Assembly (NCBI GenBank): GCA_031267435.1
Contig: JAIRZB010000076.1
Coordinates: 1-23,994 of the forward strand
Reading direction: 5' to 3'
DNA from: Puniceicoccales bacterium
GTDB lineage: Bacteria > Verrucomicrobiota > Verrucomicrobiia > Opitutales > LL51
Length of the DNA: 23,994 nt
Shown here one piece after another: positions 1-6,215 of this stretch. Positions within the stretch are counted from its first letter, which is position 1. Each line of letters starts with the position of its first letter. The position numbers and the translations under genes were made by a program. The notes beneath the pieces were generated by a model. The model searched no databases and was not told where the DNA came from. It was given only the letters and a program-made list of their open reading frames with translations.

Positions 1-79
1 CTTTCGCATGGTTTGGCCGCATATCGAGGTCAAGGAGTCCGTGACTCCTTGCGGGAGTCCAGAGGGCCGAGCCCTCTGG
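1..79 (-). repeat. Truncated copy of GC-rich palindromic mosaic element, reverse orientation
   Basis: Bases 1-20 are one arm of the GCGGCCAAACC palindrome. Then come two hairpins with 9-bp stems and 3-nt loops: CAAGGAGTC/GACTCCTTG at 31-51 and CCAGAGGGC/GCCCTCTGG at 59-79. Read on the minus strand, the order and sequence match 2408-2486 at about 75 of 79 positions by eye. The element continues beyond the left edge of the window. It is clearly more GC-rich than the leader that follows. Confidence 0.9.
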
Positions 80-83
80 GATT

Positions 84-148
84 TGTGAATAAGTTTCGGA
101 AAAATATCTGAATATGTGTTGTTTTCTAGGCAAAAGCAATGTGAATAA
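84..148 (-). promoter_or_regulatory. Two DnaA-box matches upstream of nrdD
   Basis: TGTGAATAA occurs at 84-92 and again at 140-148. Its reverse complement TTATTCACA fits the DnaA 9-mer consensus TTATNCACA exactly. Both sites have the same orientation and lie 56 bp apart. They sit inside an imperfect direct repeat of about 20 bp (GTGAATAAG followed by a TTTCG/A-rich stretch), so they may come from a local duplication. DnaA boxes also precede the E. coli nrdAB operon, where DnaA affects transcription. A role here is inferred from that parallel. Confidence 0.5.
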
Positions 149-182
149 GCTTTCGAAAAAAGTTCTCGTATTTCGATTAAGA

Positions 183-230
183 ATACTATATATTCTGCGC
201 AGTTTAATTTAAAACGACTAGATATAGTAT
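183..230 (+). promoter_or_regulatory. Tandem NrdR-box-like operator before nrdD
   Basis: Against the NrdR-box consensus ACACWATATATWGTGT, 183-198 (ATACTATATATTCTGC) matches 13 of 16 positions and 215-230 (CGACTAGATATAGTAT) matches 12 of 16, counted by hand. The starts are 32 bp apart, about three helical turns, which is the spacing usual for paired NrdR boxes. The sites lie directly upstream of a ribonucleotide reductase gene, the standard NrdR target. The downstream box overlaps the best -10 candidate, as expected for repression. Confidence 0.7.
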
Positions 231-233
231 AAA
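223..233 (+). promoter_or_regulatory. Candidate -10 region of nrdD
   Basis: TATAGT (223-228) or the overlapping TATAAA (228-233) are each 5 of 6 to TATAAT. No good -35 hexamer is seen 16-18 bp upstream. If either is used, the transcript would start only about 2-10 bases before the ATG at 244, giving an almost leaderless mRNA. That fits the absence of a Shine-Dalgarno sequence. Confidence 0.3.
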
Positions 234-243
234 TTTAAAAATT

Positions 244-2331
244 ATGATAAAATATACTTTTAACCAAAATACAAAAATGGACATGCAAATGCTTAGGAAA
301 ACGGAGCTTATGCAACAGGTGTATAATGTATTTTTTGAGGTTGGTAAGACGACGAACGAATTCGGTTCGGACATTGCTTGGGCGCTCGCAAATGAAGTAA
401 TTGGGGGATTGAAAGAAGGCAAAATTGATTCCTTTTCTGTCGTAGAGGATAAAATTGAAGCCGTATTGTTGCAATCGCCGTACCATGCAAGCACGAAGAC
501 TATCATCGTGGCGCGAGATCGTCGCGATCACATTTCTGGGTTAGTGCGAAAAGCCGAAATAGATCGTGTTGATCAATATTTATCGAAGCTCGATTGGGAG
601 GTCCGCGAGAGTAGTAATATGAGTTATTCTTTGCAGGGATTAAACAATTATCTTTCGGGAGCTATTAGTCAAAATTATTGGCTTAATAAGGTTTATCCGG
701 CGCGGATTCGGATGGCTCATGAGTCCGGAGATTTTCATTTGCATGATTTGACGCAACTTTCCGTGTACTGCGTTGGTTGGGACCTTGCCGATTTGTTAAG
801 GGAAGGTTTTTGTGGTGTGCAAGGCAAATTGGAAGCAAAACCACCTAAACACTTTCGTACGGCGCTGGGTCAGATTGTTAATTTTTTTTATACGCTACAG
901 GGAGAAGCTGCTGGGGCTCAAGCATTTTCGAATTTCGATACTTTGCTGGCACCTTTTATTCGCTATGATAATTTAAATGAACAAATGGTAGAGCAGGCGC
1001 TGCAAGAATTTATTTTTAATATTAACGTGCCGACTCGTGCTGGATTCCAGACGCCATTTACAAATATTACATTGGATTTATTTTGTCCGGATCATTTGGC
1101 GAATGAACCTGTAATGATTAATGGAGAGTATCAGCAGCAGACTTATCGAGAATTTCAGTATGAGATGGATATTTTCAATCGTGTGTTTTTTCGAGTTATG
1201 TCCCAGGGCGATGCCCATGGCCGTGTGATGACTTTTCCAATTCCCACAATAAATGTCACAAAAAATTTTGATTGGGATAATGAAAACCTCAAAGGATTAT
1301 GGGAAATGACCGGAAAATATGGTATTCCTTATTTTTCGAATTTCGTTAATTCTGACATGAAGCCTGAGGATGCTCGTTCCATGTGTTGTCGGCTACGCAT
1401 TGATATTACTCAACTAGAGAAGCGCGGCGGTGGACTATTTGGAGCGAATCCACTGACAGGGAGTGTGGGAGTGGTGACCATTAATTTGCCGCGTATTGCC
1501 TATCTTTCGCAGACCGAGGAAGCATTTTTTGAGCGACTGATGATTGTAATGAATTTGGCGGCAGAGAGTCTTGAAATTAAACGTGCATTATTAGAAAAAT
1601 TAACCAGCGCTAATTTGTATCCCTATACGACATTTTATTTAAAAGATATCAAAAAACGTTTTGGTTGCTATTGGAAAAATCATTTTTCGACAATCGGTAT
1701 TGTGGGTGTGAATGAGGCTTGTCTGAATCTTTTAGGCGAAGCTATTACAACAAAAAATGGAAAAACATTTGCATTAAAGATTCTTGATTTTATGCGCGAA
1801 AAAATTGTCGCATTTCAAAAAGAAACGGGGAATCATTTCAATTTGGAAGCAACACCGGCAGAAAGTACATCCTTTCGATTGGCACTAAAGGATAAAGGTA
1901 AATTTGGAAATAAAATTATCAATGCCAGCGGAGATGATGTACCCTTTTATACGAATTCAGTGCATGTTCCGGTCAATTATACCGATGATCTTTTTTTGCT
2001 TTTGGACCACCAGGATGATTTACAAACAAAATTTACCGGTGGAACGGTAGTTCACTGTTTTTTGGGTGAGCGTATCTATGATACAAATACCGTGAAGAAT
2101 TTAGTAAGAAAAATTGCTAGTAATTATAAATTGCCCTATTTTTCATTGACGCCGACATTTTCGATTTGTCCGCAACATGGTTATTTGTCGGGAGAGCAAA
2201 AAATATGTCCCCATTGCGACATGAAAACGGAAATTTATTCACGGGTAGTTGGTTATTTGCGGCCGATACAGCAATGGAACGATGGGAAGCAGGCAGAGTT
2301 TTCCATGCGAAAAACATTAATGCTACCCTAA
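244..2331 (+). CDS. nrdD: Anaerobic (class III) ribonucleoside-triphosphate reductase, NrdD
   Basis: The 695-residue protein reduces ribonucleoside triphosphates to dNTPs by glycyl-radical chemistry, which works only without oxygen. The C-terminal glycyl-radical motif RVVGYLRP, with the radical glycine at about Gly670, is followed by WNDGKQAEF. Just before it is a metal-binding knuckle, CPQH (642-645) and CPHC (655-658), a Cys-Cys-His-Cys version of the usual four cysteines. Residues about 20-95 resemble the later part of an ATP-cone, but the usual opening with a KRDG-like motif is not recognisable. ATG 244 is the first start after an in-frame stop at 205; no ribosome site is visible. The activase gene nrdG is not in the window. 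Tandem NrdR-like sites and DnaA boxes lie upstream. The stop codon sits in CCCTAAGGG, which resembles one arm of the neighbouring repeat. Confidence 0.97.
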   Translation: MIKYTFNQNTKMDMQMLRKTELMQQVYNVFFEVGKTTNEFGSDIAWALANEVIGGLKEGKIDSFSVVEDKIEAVLLQSPYHASTKTIIVARDRRDHISGLVRKAEIDRVDQYLSKLDWEVRESSNMSYSLQGLNNYLSGAISQNYWLNKVYPARIRMAHESGDFHLHDLTQLSVYCVGWDLADLLREGFCGVQGKLEAKPPKHFRTALGQIVNFFYTLQGEAAGAQAFSNFDTLLAPFIRYDNLNEQMVEQALQEFIFNINVPTRAGFQTPFTNITLDLFCPDHLANEPVMINGEYQQQTYREFQYEMDIFNRVFFRVMSQGDAHGRVMTFPIPTINVTKNFDWDNENLKGLWEMTGKYGIPYFSNFVNSDMKPEDARSMCCRLRIDITQLEKRGGGLFGANPLTGSVGVVTINLPRIAYLSQTEEAFFERLMIVMNLAAESLEIKRALLEKLTSANLYPYTTFYLKDIKKRFGCYWKNHFSTIGIVGVNEACLNLLGEAITTKNGKTFALKILDFMREKIVAFQKETGNHFNLEATPAESTSFRLALKDKGKFGNKIINASGDDVPFYTNSVHVPVNYTDDLFLLLDHQDDLQTKFTGGTVVHCFLGERIYDTNTVKNLVRKIASNYKLPYFSLTPTFSICPQHGYLSGEQKICPHCDMKTEIYSRVVGYLRPIQQWNDGKQAEFSMRKTLMLP

Positions 2332-2351
2332 GGGTTTCCGCCCCGTGACCT

Positions 2352-2433
2352 CGCAAGGAGGCTTGCCCAGAGGGCTCCGCCCTCTGGACTCCCGCAAGGA
2401 GGTTTGCCCAGAGGGCTCTGCCCTCTGGACTTC
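2352..2433 (+). repeat. Two tandem 41-bp units with CCAGAGGGC hairpins
   Basis: The units 2352-2392 and 2393-2433 each start CGCAAGGAGG and contain the hairpin CCAGAGGGC, 3-nt loop, GCCCTCTGG (2367-2387 and 2408-2428). They differ at only a few positions, including the loop (TCC versus TCT). A third CGCAAGGAG start at 2434 continues into the next module, suggesting growth or loss of units by slippage or recombination at the CAAGGAG sequence. Confidence 0.9.
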
Positions 2434-2435
2434 CG

Positions 2436-2456
2436 CAAGGAGTCACGGACTCCTTG
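2436..2456 (+). repeat. CAAGGAGTC hairpin, copy A
   Basis: CAAGGAGTC, loop ACG, GACTCCTTG: a perfect 9-3-9 hairpin. The same hairpin is at 2840-2860 and, inverted with loop CGT, at 31-51. The loop is conserved along with the stem, so orientation can be read from it. Confidence 0.9.
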
Positions 2457-2465
2457 ACCTCGGTA

Positions 2466-2506
2466 TGCGGCCAAACCATGCGAAATTTTCGCATGGTTTG
2501 GCCGCA
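2466..2506. repeat. Perfect 41-nt palindrome, GCGGCCAAACC type
   Basis: Two 20-base arms (starting TGCGGCCAAACC, ending ATGCGAAA) are exact inverse complements around one central base. The copy at 2870-2910 has one arm mismatch, and 1-20 is one arm of another copy. As DNA this could form a cruciform; as RNA, a long hairpin with a very small loop. Confidence 0.92.
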
Positions 2507-2519
2507 GGCAGCCTTTTTT

Positions 2520-2552
2520 ATCCAGGCCCGGCGCTTCGCGCCGGGCCTGGAT
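2520..2552. repeat. 15-bp-stem GC palindrome (CCAGGCCCGGCGC)
   Basis: ATCCAGGCCCGGCGC, loop TTC, and the exact complement arm. It is present only in the first composite unit, immediately after a run of six T at 2514-2519, so it belongs to the extra block. The second unit has a different palindrome at the equivalent place (2926-2954). Confidence 0.85.
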
Positions 2553-2560
2553 TCCCAGGT

Positions 2561-2611
2561 CAAGGAACTATGTTCCTTGCAAGGGGATGCGAGGGGAAGG
2601 ATTCCCCTTGC
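2561..2611 (+). repeat. CAAGGAAC hairpin and degenerate CAAGGGGAA hairpin
   Basis: CAAGGAAC, loop TAT, GTTCCTTG forms an 8-3-8 hairpin at 2561-2579. It is followed by a variant of the CAAGGGGAA/TTCCCCTTG hairpin (about 2591-2611) with one mispaired base. Both belong to the block found only in the first unit. They look like sequence variants of the common CAAGG stem in which both arms changed together. Confidence 0.8.
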
Positions 2612-2674
2612 TCTTGTTTATTACTTAATAAAGCCCCGCCCGGCGCGAAGCCCGTGGGCGGGGGGCCCCTTGGT

Positions 2675-2712
2675 CGGCCGGTACCACGGGCGAATGCCCG
2701 AGGTACCGGCCG
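2675..2712. repeat. CGGCCGG palindrome, copy A
   Basis: Two 17-base arms (CGGCCGGTACCACGGGC and its partner) surround the loop GAAT, with one A-A mismatch. The copy at 2972-3009 has the same layout but A instead of T at arm position 8. Its partner base is changed to match, so pairing is kept. Confidence 0.88.
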
Positions 2713-2721
2713 TATCCAGGT

Positions 2722-2808
2722 CCAGGGGATGGTATCCCCTGGCAAAGGGTTGCAAGGGGAAGGATTCCCCTTGCCCTGGCGGGGATTCTAAGGGCGCGCA
2801 GCCCTTAG
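2722..2808 (+). repeat. CCAGGGGAT / CAAGGGGAA / CTAAGGGC hairpin trio, copy A
   Basis: Three hairpins follow each other: CCAGGGGAT-GGT-ATCCCCTGG (2722-2742), CAAGGGGAA-GGA-TTCCCCTTG (2753-2773) and CTAAGGGC-GCGCA-GCCCTTAG (2788-2808). The same trio recurs at 3020-3105 and, inverted, at 23905-23990. Confidence 0.9.
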
Positions 2809-2812
2809 GTAG

Positions 2813-2910
2813 CCAGAGGGCTCTGCCCTCTGACTCCCCCAAGGAGTCACGGACTCCTTGACCGCGGTATGCGGCCAATCCATGCGAAATTTTCGCATGG
2901 TTTGGCCGCA
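2813..2910 (+). repeat. Second composite unit, left half
   Basis: CAGAGGGC-TCT-GCCCTCTG (2814-2832), CAAGGAGTC-ACG-GACTCCTTG (2840-2860) and the 41-nt palindrome (2870-2910, one mismatch) repeat the order seen at 2408-2506. Only one CCAGAGGGC hairpin is present here, against two in the first unit. Confidence 0.9.
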
Positions 2911-2925
2911 GGGTCAACTCCGGTG

Positions 2926-2954
2926 CCCCGCCCGCGGCGACGCCGCGGGCGGGG
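2926..2954. repeat. 13-bp-stem GC palindrome (CCCCGCCCGCGGC)
   Basis: CCCCGCCCGCGGC, loop GAC, and an exact complement arm. A related but imperfect CCCCGCCC...GGGCGGGG pair lies at about 2634-2662 in the first unit, so this slot of the element is filled by variable palindromes. Confidence 0.85.
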
Positions 2955-2971
2955 ACTTAGGGCCCCCCGGT

Positions 2972-3009
2972 CGGCCGGAACCACGGGCATCAGCCCGTGG
3001 TTCCGGCCG
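2972..3009. repeat. CGGCCGG palindrome, copy B
   Basis: Two perfect 17-base arms (CGGCCGGAACCACGGGC and complement) surround the loop ATCA. Compared with copy A at 2675-2712, one base pair is swapped from T-A to A-T and one mismatch is absent. Confidence 0.9.
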
Positions 3010-3015
3010 CAATCC

Positions 3016-3106
3016 AGGTCCAGGGGATGGATCCCCTGGCAAGGGGTTGCAAGGGGAAGGATTCCCCTTGCTCTGGCGGGGATTCTAAGGACGTGTAGCC
3101 CTTAGG
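3016..3106 (+). repeat. CCAGGGGAT / CAAGGGGAA / CTAAGGGC trio, copy B
   Basis: This 91-nt block contains CCAGGGGAT-GG-ATCCCCTGG (3020-3039), CAAGGGGAA-GGA-TTCCCCTTG (3050-3070) and a weakened CTAAGG...CCTTAG hairpin (3085-3105). It matches the reverse complement of 23904-23994 at all but about 5 positions by eye. It ends 16 bases from the helicase stop codon. Confidence 0.9.
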
Positions 3107-3122
3107 CTTTTTTGAATTTATT

Positions 3123-5288
3123 TTAAAAATTGCCTATAATAGCAGCAATAGAATTTGCCCCGGCTTCCCGACCGTCGTCGATAAAAATGGTTTGTTGTTT
3201 TTGCCGCGTTAAGGCGACATAGAGCAGGCGTTCCGCATTGTTTTCATAGGCATATGAATCTGACCATTCTTCGTATTGTTGTTTGTTAATGGCGATTTTT
3301 TGGTCAATCACATCGGGAAAAGTTCGTGGTGCGGGGATGGGTTTACGATTGATGAAAGGAATAATGACAATGGGCCATTCGAGTCCTTTTGCTTTGTGGA
3401 AAGTATACAATTGAATAGCGTCTCGATCGATCCATTCCGATTGGTAAATTTCCTGAGATTTTTTTTGTAATTGAAATAAAAAATCGGCGCCACAGATGGA
3501 TTCTGCGGCGAGTAGTTGTAATTCTTTATTGATTTCATAGTGAAATTTTTCTCGAATGGCGGTAATTTTTGCGATCAAATCAAATTCAAAGAATAGCAAA
3601 TCGAGAATTTGTAAAGGTGATAGCGCTACACATTTAAGGCGAATATTTTGAAGATTTTGTTCAATTATTGTAATTTTCGAGACATCATGGGAGTGGAAAT
3701 GGCGTGCGATGGTTGCATCGGGGAAACCAAAAATTTCACGTAGAATACCTGAAAATTCGAAATGATTTTTGGGATTGAGCATCACTGCTATTAGGGCATG
3801 GGGCCAGGAAAATTCTGGGAATTCACTGTAAGTTTGTGTTGCGGAGTGAATTTGTAATTTTGGCATATTCGCTGTGTTTGAAAATGAATCATAAATTTCA
3901 TATAACCAATTTTTCCGCGGACAGAGAATTGCCATTTCACTCCATGAAGAAATGTTAAAATTTCGCGGATTTTTTTCACTAAAAAAATGGCGGAGAAATG
4001 ATAATTCATCTTCAAAAGATGCACTACTTAGACGAAGCCAACCATGAATATGGTCGGAGAACGTATTTTCTATTGGGGGAGAATTTTTAATTCCAGAAAT
4101 AATCGGCGAAAAGAAAACTTGACCGTTTTTTCCATCTAAAATATATGGAAAAATTTTATTAATTCGTTGGGCAATATCTTGTCCAAAACGCATAGTTACT
4201 GAAAAATTGAGCGATTCTGCCGTACCATTTTCGGTAAATGTATTGTGGATTTTTTGATAAAACGAAACATCGGCTCGATCGGAGTAAATCGACTGCTGGG
4301 GATCGCCGACCATACAAAAATGGCCAGGCATCGGAGGGTTATGGAAAAAATCCATATTTACAACCGAGTGAGGTTGTGCCATTTTTAGCAGTAATTCAAA
4401 TTGTAAATTATCCGTATCCTGAGCCTCGTCAAGAATGACAAAAAAATCACATAATAAATTTTTAGCGGCTCCATGGTTTAGTAATTTAATAGAAAAATTT
4501 ATCAGGTCGTGAAATGTAAATCGTTGCTTGTGCAAGCGAAATTGCTCGAATCGTTGTGCTAAATCATTAAAATAGAACGCACAAATCTGGGAACATTCAT
4601 CTTCCGCTGGACGCAACAAAGACTCGTAGAGTGTGACAAATTCCTTGGAACTTGTGTTAATTTTCGGGAAAAGAATTTTTTGATTTTGCAACCAATAGCA
4701 AAGATTTTGCTGGAATTTAGCAATATTGGCATTGTTTTTGGCCGAAAATTCAAGCAGTGGTTCAAGGTGAAGTGGTAAAGAAACTTGGGGGTCGACTTTG
4801 AAGTTTGTAATTTTTTGATGGCAGTGATCCATGACCAGCGAATATAAGGCTTCTCGGGAGACAAATTTCCCGATAATGGGCGGAATAAAACTTTCACCTT
4901 CAATGCTTTGCAAAAAATCATTCCACAATGAACGTTCATTTTTTTCAATTTCAAAATCCGAAACAATGTCAATAAAATACCCGTATTTTCGCAACAGTTG
5001 ATCGGCAAAAGCATGGATTGTTCCAAAGAAAATTTCATTGTAATAATTCAATTTTCCATTAATTTTTTGTGTTTCCCATAATGTTCTTTGACGTAATTCT
5101 TCGGCGGCTTTATTCGTATAGGTCGCGATGATCAGTTTTTCCGGAGGGATTGATTGATGGGCGACGATATCGGCGATGCGCCGGGTTATAGCCGTCGTTT
5201 TGCCGGTGCCCGCCGGAGCAATAACCGAAAAATTGCAGTTGTGTTCCCCTATAAAGCGCCTACGAATGTCCTGATCTTTAGGCTCCAT
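3123..5288 (-). CDS. RecB/UvrD-like superfamily 1A DNA helicase without nuclease domain
   Basis: This 721-residue ATP-dependent helicase is probably used in recombinational repair. It has Walker A APAGTGKT (24-31), a motif Ia-like stretch ATYTNKAAEELRQR (55-68), TIHAF (90-94), Walker B DEAQD (287-291), motif III GDPQQSIY (328-335), TFHKAKGLEWP (629-639, motif V) and ERLLYVALTRQK (686-697, motif VI). The wording of several motifs (TIHAF, DEAQDTD, HKAKGLEWP) is closer to RecB/AddA than to UvrD or Rep. The protein stops about 25 residues after motif VI, so the C-terminal nuclease of RecB/AddA is absent. No AddB/RecC partner is nearby. ATG 5288 is used; no ribosome site is obvious. sfsA lies 204 bp upstream on the same strand, with a possible terminator between. 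Uncertain: exact subfamily. Confidence 0.92.
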   Translation of the reverse strand: MEPKDQDIRRRFIGEHNCNFSVIAPAGTGKTTAITRRIADIVAHQSIPPEKLIIATYTNKAAEELRQRTLWETQKINGKLNYYNEIFFGTIHAFADQLLRKYGYFIDIVSDFEIEKNERSLWNDFLQSIEGESFIPPIIGKFVSREALYSLVMDHCHQKITNFKVDPQVSLPLHLEPLLEFSAKNNANIAKFQQNLCYWLQNQKILFPKINTSSKEFVTLYESLLRPAEDECSQICAFYFNDLAQRFEQFRLHKQRFTFHDLINFSIKLLNHGAAKNLLCDFFVILDEAQDTDNLQFELLLKMAQPHSVVNMDFFHNPPMPGHFCMVGDPQQSIYSDRADVSFYQKIHNTFTENGTAESLNFSVTMRFGQDIAQRINKIFPYILDGKNGQVFFSPIISGIKNSPPIENTFSDHIHGWLRLSSASFEDELSFLRHFFSEKNPRNFNISSWSEMAILCPRKNWLYEIYDSFSNTANMPKLQIHSATQTYSEFPEFSWPHALIAVMLNPKNHFEFSGILREIFGFPDATIARHFHSHDVSKITIIEQNLQNIRLKCVALSPLQILDLLFFEFDLIAKITAIREKFHYEINKELQLLAAESICGADFLFQLQKKSQEIYQSEWIDRDAIQLYTFHKAKGLEWPIVIIPFINRKPIPAPRTFPDVIDQKIAINKQQYEEWSDSYAYENNAERLLYVALTRQKQQTIFIDDGREAGANSIAAIIGNF

Positions 5289-5435
5289 GTTCGTGAACTA
5301 TGCATTTTGAGGAAGCTCGACAATAACGAATACGTGGAAACCAATTTTGTGTCCGTAAAAAAAAAATATTTCAAACGCAAACAATCGATTTTCTTTGGGT
5401 ATTCTTCCTGATTTATGGAAAATGATATCCAAGAA

Positions 5436-5466
5436 AAATTTTTAGATCGAGTTGTCCGTTCTCGAT
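5436..5466 (-). terminator. Possible terminator after sfsA
   Basis: On the minus strand, ATCGAG and CTCGAT form a 6-bp stem with a 9-nt loop (5446-5466). This is followed by CTAAAAATTTTTC. The stem is short and the T-run is displaced, so it is a weak candidate. A 12-bp palindrome CGATAATTATCG (5487-5498) also overlaps the sfsA stop codon. Confidence 0.35.
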
Positions 5467-5492
5467 ACTGAAGACGTTCGCTGTGCCGATAA

Positions 5493-6215
5493 TTATCGTT
5501 TCCGATAGGAAGTAACGTCCAAAGCGGAGGGAGAAATTTTCAGATTGAGTTGCCAATTTTCAACGCCAATGGCATTTGCCTCATTGATAATATCAATAAT
5601 TTTTGCATTCCACTTGTTGCGTTCTGGCGTAGAAAAAGGAATTGCATCATACATGAAACATAGCGCGACAATGGCGCGGTTTCCGGTCTGTGCAAGGCGG
5701 GCAAGCGTTTGAAAATGGCGTAGACCGCGGTCAAAAAATGTGCTCGACGGAGGTCGTGAAAAGTGATCACCCGGTAAAAGAAGCAGGTCATGGATCGGTG
5801 TTTTAAGTTCTAAAAATGTACATTTTTCTCCATTTTTGACGACGAGATCAATGCGCGAATCGTCAATTTTAACCTCGTGGTGCACGGAACACCCATCCAT
5901 ATCGATCATAGCCGGAAAAGCATTTTTTTGTAAAAGATGTTCAATCCAACCGTTGATCCGATTTTGGTTAATTCCAATCCAATCGACACCGCGATTAATG
6001 GAAATTGCTTCAACGGTTCCCTGGGTCGTACGCTTTCCGTCGTTAGCCGCCGGTGTAAAAAGGCAAGGAATTCCGCGAAAGTCATCAACGAGGCCAATTT
6101 TACCCGTTACGGGACAATGCCATCGTTGCATTTTCCCATCTGCTATTCCCTCGAAAATAAAACGATTGGGGCGGTTAGTGAGTTCCCCAATGTGTAAATT
6201 CAATGGAATGCCCAT
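5493..6215 (-). CDS. sfsA: SfsA family DNA/RNA-binding nuclease-fold protein
   Basis: The 240-residue protein matches the SfsA (sugar fermentation stimulation A) family, whose E. coli member is 234 residues. An N-terminal OB-like part begins with RPNRF (15-19) and HCPVTG (33-38). The C-terminal part has the PD-(D/E)XK nuclease core: SRIDLVV with Asp123 and LELK with Glu136 and Lys138. It then has DRGLRHFQTL (162-171) and the family's ending with A...GVE. The usual HxxNTG asparagine is valine here and the FPDA segment is not conserved, so the protein is diverged. ATG 6215 has AGAGGG five bases upstream. E. coli SfsA binds DNA and has been linked to maltose gene control; the cellular role is poorly defined. 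It may be expressed independently of the helicase gene downstream. Confidence 0.88.
   Translation of the reverse strand: MGIPLNLHIGELTNRPNRFIFEGIADGKMQRWHCPVTGKIGLVDDFRGIPCLFTPAANDGKRTTQGTVEAISINRGVDWIGINQNRINGWIEHLLQKNAFPAMIDMDGCSVHHEVKIDDSRIDLVVKNGEKCTFLELKTPIHDLLLLPGDHFSRPPSSTFFDRGLRHFQTLARLAQTGNRAIVALCFMYDAIPFSTPERNKWNAKIIDIINEANAIGVENWQLNLKISPSALDVTSYRKR

Larger units (their letters stand above)
2332..3122. repeat. GC-rich palindromic mosaic cluster between convergent genes
   Basis: This 790-bp gap between the 3' ends of nrdD and the helicase gene holds no convincing gene. It is a dense series of hairpins, mostly 9-bp stems with 2-5-nt loops plus longer palindromes. Two tandem composite units can be aligned. 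Each has, in order: CCAGAGGGC hairpin, CAAGGAGTC hairpin, 41-nt GCGGCCAAACC palindrome, a variable GC palindrome, CGGCCGG palindrome, CCAGGGGAT hairpin, CAAGGGGAA hairpin and CTAAGGGC hairpin. The units are 404 bp apart at their left parts and 297 bp apart at their right parts, because the first holds an extra block of about 107 bp (within 2507-2640). Open frames here change with every module and look spurious. Transcripts from both sides probably end in these hairpins. Confidence 0.93.

Noticed and set aside
2117..2563. 148-codon frame on the minus strand over the nrdD 3' end
   Set aside because: It is the reverse of nrdD coding sequence joined to repeat sequence.
2345..3105. Open frames of 60-148 codons on both strands in the repeat cluster
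   Set aside because: They run through palindromes and tandem modules, encode arms of hairpins, overlap each other in several frames and have no ribosome sites. Length comes from the high GC content.
2352..3106. CRISPR array
   Set aside because: Repeats are modular palindromes of unequal spacing without unique spacers, and no cas gene is present.
5289..5298. GTTCGTGAAC palindrome before the helicase gene as a LexA site
   Set aside because: The Verrucomicrobia LexA motif as I recall it is TGTTC-N4-GAACA; here the spacer is two bases and the outer base does not match.
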